NCBI GenBank assembly: GCA_937895465.1
Contig: CALAYY010000120.1
Coordinates: 1 to 11,540, forward strand
Direction of reading: 5' to 3'
Length of the DNA stretch: 11,540 nt
Source: an uncultured Clostridia bacterium
Lineage (GTDB): Bacteria; Bacillota; Clostridia; Christensenellales; DUVY01
Made by a program: the position numbers and the translations under genes. How positions within the stretch are numbered: position 1 is the first letter of the stretch; each line of letters starts with the position of its first letter. Below, one piece after another: positions 6,194 to 11,540 of the stretch. The notes under the pieces were generated by a model. It made no database searches. It was given only the letters and a program-made list of their open reading frames with translations, and was not told the origin of the DNA.

Positions 6194-7480
6194 ATGCAGA
6201 TTTATACGGTTCAAAGCGGAGATTCATTATATAACATAGCACGTGCTTTTAATTCTTCTGTCAACGATATTGTAAGTGCCAATCTTATTCCTGACCCCGA
6301 ACGTCTTGTAATAGGGCAGACTCTAGTAATTCCTATTACAGGCAGTTTTTATTATGTGCAGCCAGGCGACAGTCTTTGGGCAATAGGCCGCAGATTTAAT
6401 ATCAATTATCTTACACTTGCACAGATTAACCGCATTAACCCTTCGCAGCCGCTTTCTATTGGGCAGAGGTTGTATATTCCGCCAATCCCCAAGGTCAATG
6501 CTGAGATTAACGCCTATATCGAACCGCTTGGGGCAGCACCAAGCCAGAGCCTTTTAGACGATGCTCGTAACGCTGCACCCAGACTTACTTATCTAGCTGT
6601 ATTTAGTTATCGTGCTAACCGTGACGGAACATTAACCCCTCCATCCATTCAAGGAATACCAGAAATAGCAAGGCAATATGGTAACGCACTTATGATGGTC
6701 GTTACCAACATTGAGGGCGGACAGTTTAGCGGAGAATTAGGGCGTTCTATACTTGAAAGCACAGCCGTGCAAGATTTGTTGCTTGACAACATTATAGCGC
6801 AGGCAAGGCGTACAGGTTATCGTGATATTCATTTTGATTTTGAGTTTTTGCCTGCAGACTTGAGGCTGCTTTATACAGCATTTTTACGACGTGCCGCCAA
6901 CAGACTGCATGCTGAAGGATTGCTCGTTTCAGCCGCACTTGCACCTAAGACCAGTGCCACACAAGAGGGGCAATGGTATGAGGCTCATGATTACGCTGCA
7001 ATTGGGCAAATAGTGGATTTTGTAGTCATAATGTCTTATGAGTGGGGGTATTCGGGCGGACCGCCTATGGCTGTTTCACCTTTAGACAAGGTAGAAGAAG
7101 TTTTAAGATATGCAATAAGCGAAATCCCGCCTGGCAAAATTTTAATGGGACAAAATCTTTATGGATATGACTGGACATTGCCCTTTGTGCAGGGCGGTCC
7201 ATTTGCACGTGCAATCAGTCCGCAGACATCCATACTTATTGCAAGAGACAACAATGCTCAAATACTTTTTGACCCGATTGCACAAGCACCTCATTTTAAT
7301 TATTTTGACGCACAGGGTCGTGAGCATGAAGTTTGGTTTGAAGACGCCAAAAGCATACAGGCAAAGTTTGACCTAATCAAAGAGCTAGGACTGCGTGGTA
7401 TCAGTTATTGGAAACTAGGACTATCTTTCCCTCAAAACTGGCTGTTAATTGATGAGAATTTTACAGTTGTAAAGAGATAA
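6194..7480 (+). CDS. sleL: LysM-GH18 spore cortex-lytic N-acetylglucosaminidase (YaaH/SleL-like)
   Basis: This 428-residue protein has two LysM domains (about 2-47 and 53-96) followed by a glycoside hydrolase family 18 domain (about 103-428). The architecture and length match YaaH of Bacillus subtilis and SleL of B. cereus, spore-associated enzymes that cut cortex peptidoglycan fragments during germination. The catalytic strand ends in FDFEF, with Glu217 as proton donor and Asp215 two residues before it. The position four before Glu is His213, where the general GH18 motif has Asp. The MSYEWGY block at 280-286 and the SYWKLG strand near the end are further GH18 landmarks. There is no signal peptide, as in spore-coat-targeted members. 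The ATG has only a weak AGTAGG site upstream. Base composition is clearly richer in GC than the AIPR gene just upstream. A strong terminator closes it as a single-gene unit. Confidence 0.88.
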   Translation: MQIYTVQSGDSLYNIARAFNSSVNDIVSANLIPDPERLVIGQTLVIPITGSFYYVQPGDSLWAIGRRFNINYLTLAQINRINPSQPLSIGQRLYIPPIPKVNAEINAYIEPLGAAPSQSLLDDARNAAPRLTYLAVFSYRANRDGTLTPPSIQGIPEIARQYGNALMMVVTNIEGGQFSGELGRSILESTAVQDLLLDNIIAQARRTGYRDIHFDFEFLPADLRLLYTAFLRRAANRLHAEGLLVSAALAPKTSATQEGQWYEAHDYAAIGQIVDFVVIMSYEWGYSGGPPMAVSPLDKVEEVLRYAISEIPPGKILMGQNLYGYDWTLPFVQGGPFARAISPQTSILIARDNNAQILFDPIAQAPHFNYFDAQGREHEVWFEDAKSIQAKFDLIKELGLRGISYWKLGLSFPQNWLLIDENFTVVKR

Positions 7481-7502
7481 TATTAAGAAGATTTGAATAA
7501 AC

Positions 7503-7534
7503 AAGGGTACATATAATGTGCCCTTATCTTTTTG
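7503..7534 (+). terminator. Intrinsic terminator of the LysM-GH18 gene
   Basis: AAGGGTACAT (7503-7512) pairs with ATGTGCCCTT (7516-7525) with one G-T pair and a three-base loop, and five T follow at 7529-7533. Confidence 0.85.
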
Positions 7535-7665
7535 TTAAACAAATAAAATATAAACTAATACTGCTAAATTAAAATTAATTCTTTAATTATATTAATAACA
7601 TTTTTTTGCAGTCTATAGAATTAAACAACATAGGCTAAGATATTTAATTTCCTTTTTTATCCTTG

Positions 7666-7679
7666 TTTTGATATCAAAA
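7666..7679. repeat. 14-bp palindrome upstream of the deacetylase gene
   Basis: TTTTGATATCAAAA is an exact palindrome about 40 bases before the chosen ATG at 7719. It could be an operator. I found no confident promoter in 7535-7718, which otherwise holds nothing I can identify. Confidence 0.4.
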
Positions 7680-7718
7680 TTTGGAATTTATTTATTATTT
7701 CTAGGCAAAATAAAAGTT

Positions 7719-8585
7719 ATGAAGAAAAGATTGGCTATAATTTTTATTTTATTATGTATAAGCTTTACGGCTTTGGGAGGAGTGCATAATTCTTCTGCTG
7801 ATACGGCGCAAGCAAAGGGCAGAAGCGTTAATTTGTTGGTTGTGATGTATCATAATATCTTAAACTGCAAAAACAGCATCTATATTGTATCATCTAGACA
7901 GCTTGAAGAAGATTTGAAAGCTCTAAAACAAGAGGGATATACTTCTGTTTTTCCTTCTGAGGTGATAGCCTTTGTCAAGGGAAAGGGAACATTGCCTAAA
8001 AAACCTATTATGATAACCTTTGATGACGGTTATTATAATAATATGTATTACGCTTTACCCATTCTTAAAAAATATAATATGAAAGCAAACTTAAATGTCA
8101 TCGGTGCCTTTTCGGAACATTCCACTAATTCAGGTGACCATTCTGATCCCAGTTATTCACATATCACCTGGACACAGCTTAAAGAACTTGCGGATTCGGG
8201 TTATTTTGAGATAGGCAATCATACTTATAATATGCATAAATTCAAGCCGCGTTACGGCATAATGCCCAAAAAAGCCGAATCTGAATTAGTTTATAAGCAA
8301 AAGCTAAAAAAAGACGTGGCGCATTTGCAAGAGATATTAAAAGAAAATTGCGGTTTAACCCCAAATGTATTTGCCTATCCTTTCGGCAGATATTCCCAAA
8401 TGAGCAAGGAAGTGTTACTTTCAATGGGTTTTGAAATGCTGTTAACATGTAATGAAGGAATTAACACAATTACTGTCGGCGATTTAAAATGCCTGCATTA
8501 TATGAAAAGATTTAACCGTAACTCACGATATACCACTGACCGTTTGATGTGCATCATTGCTAATTCTTCCAAAAAGCAAAAATAA
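7719..8585 (+). CDS. Secreted polysaccharide deacetylase
   Basis: This 288-residue protein carries a NodB-type (carbohydrate esterase 4) domain that removes N-acetyl groups from peptidoglycan or another GlcNAc polymer outside the cell. A signal peptide or membrane anchor is visible: MKKR, a hydrophobic run to about residue 20, then a polar region. Metal-site motif 1 is TFDDG at 100-104. Motif 2 is the HTYNMH segment at 168-173, with one more residue between the histidines than the textbook HxxxH spacing. Motif 3 is AYPFG at 219-223. A YHN motif at 44-46 precedes the domain. The ATG at 7719 is preferred over an in-frame TTG at 7668 because it gives a proper signal sequence, although the ribosome binding site is weak (AGG at 7703-7705). 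It is separated from the GH18 gene by a terminator and has its own terminator, so it is a lone gene. A sporulation-related role is possible but not shown. Confidence 0.88.
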   Translation: MKKRLAIIFILLCISFTALGGVHNSSADTAQAKGRSVNLLVVMYHNILNCKNSIYIVSSRQLEEDLKALKQEGYTSVFPSEVIAFVKGKGTLPKKPIMITFDDGYYNNMYYALPILKKYNMKANLNVIGAFSEHSTNSGDHSDPSYSHITWTQLKELADSGYFEIGNHTYNMHKFKPRYGIMPKKAESELVYKQKLKKDVAHLQEILKENCGLTPNVFAYPFGRYSQMSKEVLLSMGFEMLLTCNEGINTITVGDLKCLHYMKRFNRNSRYTTDRLMCIIANSSKKQK

Positions 8586-8622
8586 AATTCTTTTAACAAA
8601 AATTAATTGTTCTAAACATGAC

Positions 8623-8669
8623 AAGACCATAAAATGTTTTGATTATAAAAACACATTATGGTCTTTTTT
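8623..8669 (+). terminator. Intrinsic terminator of the deacetylase gene
   Basis: AAGACCATAA (8623-8632) pairs perfectly with TTATGGTCTT (8656-8665). An inner GTTTT/AAAAC stem extends the hairpin, and the T run reaches 8669. Confidence 0.9.
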
Positions 8670-8730
8670 ACTTGCTCATAATGATTTGGGCAAGGCTAAA
8701 TTAACAGCTTTTTATTGTTTTATAAATTAG

Positions 8731-8809
8731 TTTTACAAAAGTATATTGATTTTTAAAATATATACGATATAATTTAAGATATAAGCGAAAGTTGTCATTT
8801 TTTGTAAAA
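8731..8809. repeat. Inverted repeat pair flanking the WYL promoter
   Basis: TTTTACAAAA (8731-8740) and its exact inverse TTTTGTAAAA (8800-8809) bracket the -35 and -10 boxes. This layout would suit binding by a dimeric regulator such as the WYL protein encoded just downstream. The low complexity of the repeats makes chance a real possibility. Confidence 0.35.
8746..8773 (+). promoter_or_regulatory. Promoter for the WYL-cas operon
   Basis: TTGATT (8746-8751) and a perfect TATAAT (8768-8773) are separated by 16 bases. The leader runs about 48 nt to the ATG at 8828, with an AGGGGG ribosome binding site at 8812-8817. Confidence 0.65.
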
Positions 8810-8827
8810 ACAGGGGGTTTATAAAAC

Positions 8828-9871
8828 ATGCCAAAAAGTCCAAATCAAAATCTCAAACTTTTTGCTATTTTGGATATTTTACGCTCTGAAACCAATGAAA
8901 ATACAGTATTATCAATTTACGATTTAAAATCCAAACTTTATAACAAAGGTATTTTAGCGGGCCGTGACACGGTAAGCTATGATTTAAGTGTTTTGGAAAG
9001 TTTGGGTTTTGATATAATTTCACGCCGTGAAGGAAATAAAAAGGTCTATTTCTTGGGCGAAAGGGAATTTTCGCTGCCAGAATTTAAAATGCTTATAGAT
9101 TCAGTCAAAGCATCAAAATATATTTCAAAGGACAACACAGCAAAACTAATCAGCAAATTGCTCGGCCTTGCAGGTAAAGAAAAAACAAGGCTGCCTAATG
9201 CAGTTGTATTTTTGGATAATTCAAAAAAATGTTCAGATAACACAATTATATATACTGTTGACTTGGTAATTGAAGCTATTGATAAAAAAAGATACATTAC
9301 CTTCAATTATTTCGATTACAGCCCTGAAGGCAAAAGGTTTCGCCATGGCAAAAAACTTTATAAGGTTGCACCGCTAGGGCTATGCTGCAATGAGGACGAT
9401 TATTATCTATACGCTTATTCAGATGAAGATGAAAAAATCAAGTTTTTTAGGGTGGACAGGCTGTATAGTGTTTTGGTAACAGACGAGCAGATTATTTCTA
9501 ATTCTATAATTGAAAATTTTGAAATTGAAAAAAATCGTTTGCAGACCTTTCAGATGTTTGACGGAGAAAAACAAAGAGTTACGTTGGAAGTTGATAAAGA
9601 ACATAGCAGTTATATTTATGATGAATTTGGCGATAAGTTTTGGCTCAAAAGTTCGGATGGCGGCATGTACATTATTGAGGTTGAGGTGCAAGTAAGCCGT
9701 CCTTTTTTTGCATGGTGCTTTAGTTTTAATGGAGGAGTGCGCATAATAGCACCCGAAAAAGTAAAAAAAGCTTTTTTGGCACAGCTTGATAATGTGCGAG
9801 AAAGCGTGTCTCTGTCGGGATTATCCGACAAGGACAATGATATAATTATTAAAAACAACAAAGGAGGTTGA
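8828..9871 (+). CDS. WYL-domain transcriptional regulator of the CRISPR-Cas operon
   Basis: This 347-residue protein has an N-terminal winged helix-turn-helix (about residues 8-75, with DTVSYDLSVLESLGFDI as the recognition region) and a WYL domain at about 140-225. The WYL core reads YYLYAY at 192-197, followed by KFFRVDRL at 205-212, so the Trp of the name is replaced by Tyr. WYL domains are thought to sense nucleic acid or nucleotide ligands, and such regulators often sit beside CRISPR-Cas operons and other defence loci. A C-terminal WCX-like region follows. The stop codon at 9869 lies only five bases before the cas6 start, and the cas6 ribosome binding site is inside this gene, so they are co-transcribed. 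Repression or activation of the cas operon is an inference from position. Confidence 0.87.
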   Translation: MPKSPNQNLKLFAILDILRSETNENTVLSIYDLKSKLYNKGILAGRDTVSYDLSVLESLGFDIISRREGNKKVYFLGEREFSLPEFKMLIDSVKASKYISKDNTAKLISKLLGLAGKEKTRLPNAVVFLDNSKKCSDNTIIYTVDLVIEAIDKKRYITFNYFDYSPEGKRFRHGKKLYKVAPLGLCCNEDDYYLYAYSDEDEKIKFFRVDRLYSVLVTDEQIISNSIIENFEIEKNRLQTFQMFDGEKQRVTLEVDKEHSSYIYDEFGDKFWLKSSDGGMYIIEVEVQVSRPFFAWCFSFNGGVRIIAPEKVKKAFLAQLDNVRESVSLSGLSDKDNDIIIKNNKGG

Positions 9872-9876
9872 TCTTA

Positions 9877-10602
9877 TTGAAGCTGCATTTAAAGTTTGAG
9901 CTGTCCTCAGACAGTATCAGTACAGATTACAGACCGTCAATTATGAGCTTTATCAAAAAGGCGTTATCCTTGAAGTATTCGCAAGATTTTGACAGGCTTT
10001 ATCAAAATCCAATAATGAAAAGCTTTACTTTTAGCGTGTTTTTTTCTGGCGGCAAAATTGGCAGTGAGCTTATAAGTGTGCCTGATAAAGTAATGACTAT
10101 AACCTTTTCTGGAAGCGAAAAGGACCTTATACTCAAAATGTATAATGCTGCACTAGGCTTAAAAAACCTTGGCTATCCCTTATCTAAAGGAGCTTCTATG
10201 CGTTTGAGAGGAGCACGAATTTCCAATCCGCAACCGCTGATAAAAGAAAAAATGGCAATAAAATTTTTGAGTCCGCTTCTTGTCAGAGACAGACAAGACG
10301 GTAAGGAAACTTACCTTACATACGATAATTCGGACTTTACAAAATGTATGAACCTTAGCATAAAAAACCTTTTTTCAGCACTCTATGACGGCTTAGACTT
10401 TGGAGCTGTCAAGCTAACACCTATTAAAGCAGGGAAAACGGTGGTAAAAAGTGATGACTTGATGTTTGATGCAAGTTTTGGTACTTATATGCTAGAAGGC
10501 GATATTAGTACGCTTGAGATTTTGTACCATACCGGCATAGGGGCTCGCCGTTCACAAGGCTTTGGGATGTTTGAAGCAGTGGGAGGCGGTTATGAACGAT
10601 AA
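9877..10602 (+). CDS. cas6: Cas6 CRISPR RNA endoribonuclease
   Basis: Cas6 cuts the long repeat-spacer transcript within each repeat to release crRNAs for Cascade. This 241-residue protein has the double ferredoxin-like RAMP layout: a first beta strand KLHLKFE, a central SPLLVRD motif, and the diagnostic glycine-rich loop GIGARRSQGFG at 220-230 near the C-terminus. The start is TTG at 9877: the AAAGGAGG site ends at 9867, giving a nine-base spacing, while the earlier in-frame TTG at 9868 abuts that site and cannot use it. The gene directly follows the WYL regulator and overlaps the next cas gene by 11 bases, indicating translational coupling. I could not assign the catalytic histidine with confidence. 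The CRISPR array whose repeats it would cut is not in the window. Confidence 0.92.
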   Translation: MKLHLKFELSSDSISTDYRPSIMSFIKKALSLKYSQDFDRLYQNPIMKSFTFSVFFSGGKIGSELISVPDKVMTITFSGSEKDLILKMYNAALGLKNLGYPLSKGASMRLRGARISNPQPLIKEKMAIKFLSPLLVRDRQDGKETYLTYDNSDFTKCMNLSIKNLFSALYDGLDFGAVKLTPIKAGKTVVKSDDLMFDASFGTYMLEGDISTLEILYHTGIGARRSQGFGMFEAVGGGYER

Positions 10603-11540
10603 TATAAGAATATCGCTTGATACTGGACTTTACAACGCTGGCGTGCTTGGGCTTATCAAATTGCTTGAATTGACAGGCGAAAAAAAAGGTGAAAGCTGGT
10701 ATATTGACGGTCAAGATTTGATTGCTTCACGGCAGTTTTTTCTAAGAGAAGATTTGAGCTCGTTATATCTTGATATGATTTTTAACTATTATGAGAAGTC
10801 CAGTGTCTTTAACAGGTTTATATCGACACCTTTTGACACTTGCGATGAAAAGACTCTTTATAGTTTTGATACGGTTTTTAGCGGAAAAACCAAAAGCACT
10901 ATTTGCGGAATTTATAATGGCGAAGAATTTGACGAAATTTCTTCAGAGTTTGCCAAGATAACTAAAAAAGAGCCAGAAAAAAAGCGTATTCAAGCTAAAA
11001 AGGTGCAGGCATATCTAATTGAAAATAAAACGCTTTATAAGTATTTGGTAACAGGTGATGCAGCTAGGGCGCAGCTTAGCAACTATTTCAGTGGATTTGG
11101 TTTTTTGGGTATAGCGCAAGGAAGTTATTATATCAAAAAAGGTGTAAAGTTTGAGAGCGGATTGGACGATTTTTTATTTAGGCTTTTGAGAGAGTATATA
11201 GGTGAATATGACACGCATTTGCATGACGATGAAATAAAATGCATACAATGCCGTGAGTTAGGAGCCAAAGCCTCTAAATATCTTATTGAAATGAAGTTTT
11301 TAAACGGATTTATAGATGATCCAGCCAAAAAAAAGTCTGCTATATGGAATATGCAGTCTGATGCTTGGTTATGCCCTGTTTGTGCATTTATCTACTTTTT
11401 AATGCCCTTTGGATTTGTAGAAATGAATAAAGGTGGATATTTGAAAGATTATGTGTTTGTAAATATAAATGATTCTGTAGAACTGTTGCAAAGAAATAAT
11501 GAGTCCCTTGAAATAGTTCTACAGAATCATTTATATTTAC
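10592..11540 (+). CDS. cst1: Cas8 large subunit, CXXC-CXXC (Cst1) type, partial
   Basis: The frame from ATG 10592 stays open for 316 codons to the window edge, so the 3' end is missing. The start is backed by GGGAGG at 10581-10586 and overlaps the cas6 stop. Two zinc-finger-like pairs, Cys217/Cys220 (CIQC) and Cys261/Cys264 (CPVC), match the CXXC-CXXC Cas8 family (Cst1, also called Cas8a1) of Cst-type I-B systems. The N-terminal ISLDTGLYNAGVLGLIKLLE stretch also reads like this family. Cas8 is the large subunit of the crRNA-guided Cascade complex and helps recognise the target. The usual following genes are cas7, cas5, cas3 and adaptation genes. The last 82 bases form a perfect inverted repeat, so the last eight or so residues may be artefactual. 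Confidence 0.87.
   Translation, partial: MNDNIRISLDTGLYNAGVLGLIKLLELTGEKKGESWYIDGQDLIASRQFFLREDLSSLYLDMIFNYYEKSSVFNRFISTPFDTCDEKTLYSFDTVFSGKTKSTICGIYNGEEFDEISSEFAKITKKEPEKKRIQAKKVQAYLIENKTLYKYLVTGDAARAQLSNYFSGFGFLGIAQGSYYIKKGVKFESGLDDFLFRLLREYIGEYDTHLHDDEIKCIQCRELGAKASKYLIEMKFLNGFIDDPAKKKSAIWNMQSDAWLCPVCAFIYFLMPFGFVEMNKGGYLKDYVFVNINDSVELLQRNNESLEIVLQNHLYL
11459..11540. repeat. Perfect 26-bp inverted repeat ending at the window edge
   Basis: The 26 bases at 11459-11484 are the exact reverse complement of 11515-11540, with a 30-base spacer. The right arm ends on the final base of the window, so the symmetry may continue beyond it. The whole structure lies in the cas8 coding frame. Confidence 0.97.

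Noticed and set aside
7668..7718. TTG at 7668 as the deacetylase start.
   Set aside because: No ribosome binding site precedes it, it overlaps a palindrome, and the ATG at 7719 starts a standard signal sequence.
8586..8827. CRISPR array in the leader of the cas operon.
   Set aside because: No repeated units with regular spacing occur here or elsewhere in the window; only the terminator, promoter and short inverted repeats are present.
9819..9836. Hairpin TGTCGG...CCGACA near the end of the WYL gene as a terminator or attenuator.
   Set aside because: It is a six-pair stem inside coding sequence with no T run, and the operon continues through it.
9868..9876. TTG at 9868 as the cas6 start.
   Set aside because: It directly abuts the Shine-Dalgarno sequence ending at 9867, leaving no spacing. 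TTG at 9877 has proper spacing and gives the usual Cas6 beginning.

Overview
The window is AT-rich DNA that reads like a low-GC Bacillota (Firmicutes) chromosome, probably from the Clostridia. The evidence is consensus-like sigma-A promoters, strong purine-rich ribosome binding sites, TTG starts, a tmRNA of Gram-positive type, a spore-type LysM-GH18 hydrolase of the YaaH/SleL family, and the start of a Cst-type I-B CRISPR operon. I cannot name the species.

Layout. (1) Positions 1-930 hold a KilA-N domain gene behind an extended -10 promoter, with an exact 26-bp palindrome inside its coding sequence. (2) Positions 978-3544, minus strand, hold a SulP-family anion transporter and then a TtcA-like tRNA thiolation enzyme. 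A terminator lies between them, and a good promoter for ttcA overlaps it. (3) Positions 3659-4103 hold ssrA (tmRNA) with a strong promoter, a complete tag frame and an intrinsic terminator. (4) Positions 4118-5940 hold an AIPR-family (abortive infection) gene split into two reading frames by one -1 shift. An A_AAA_AAC heptamer lies inside the window where the frame must change. The gene is visibly more AT-rich than its neighbours and sits directly downstream of ssrA, a common landing site for accessory DNA. (5) Positions 6194-8669 hold two separately terminated cell-wall genes: the LysM-GH18 spore hydrolase and a secreted polysaccharide deacetylase. (6) Positions 8731 to the end hold the head of a CRISPR-Cas operon: WYL regulator, cas6, then the 5' part of a Cas8 of the CXXC-CXXC (Cst1) type, running off the window.

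How the genes work together. The WYL-cas6-cas8 set is one tightly packed operon. The regulator probably controls expression, Cas6 cuts crRNA precursors, and Cas8 is the large Cascade subunit. Cas7, Cas5, Cas3, the adaptation genes and the array are expected beyond the right edge; no repeat array is present here. With the AIPR gene, the window carries two unlinked phage-defence loci among housekeeping genes.

The most notable non-gene signals are the 26-bp palindrome in the KilA-N gene (293-318), the AIPR frame change (4789-4831), and a perfect 26-bp inverted repeat in cas8 whose right arm ends exactly at the last base of the window (11459-11540). The last of these may be a fold-back assembly or amplification artefact. 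No clearly new multi-gene system is visible. No gene-free stretch exceeds 300 bases.
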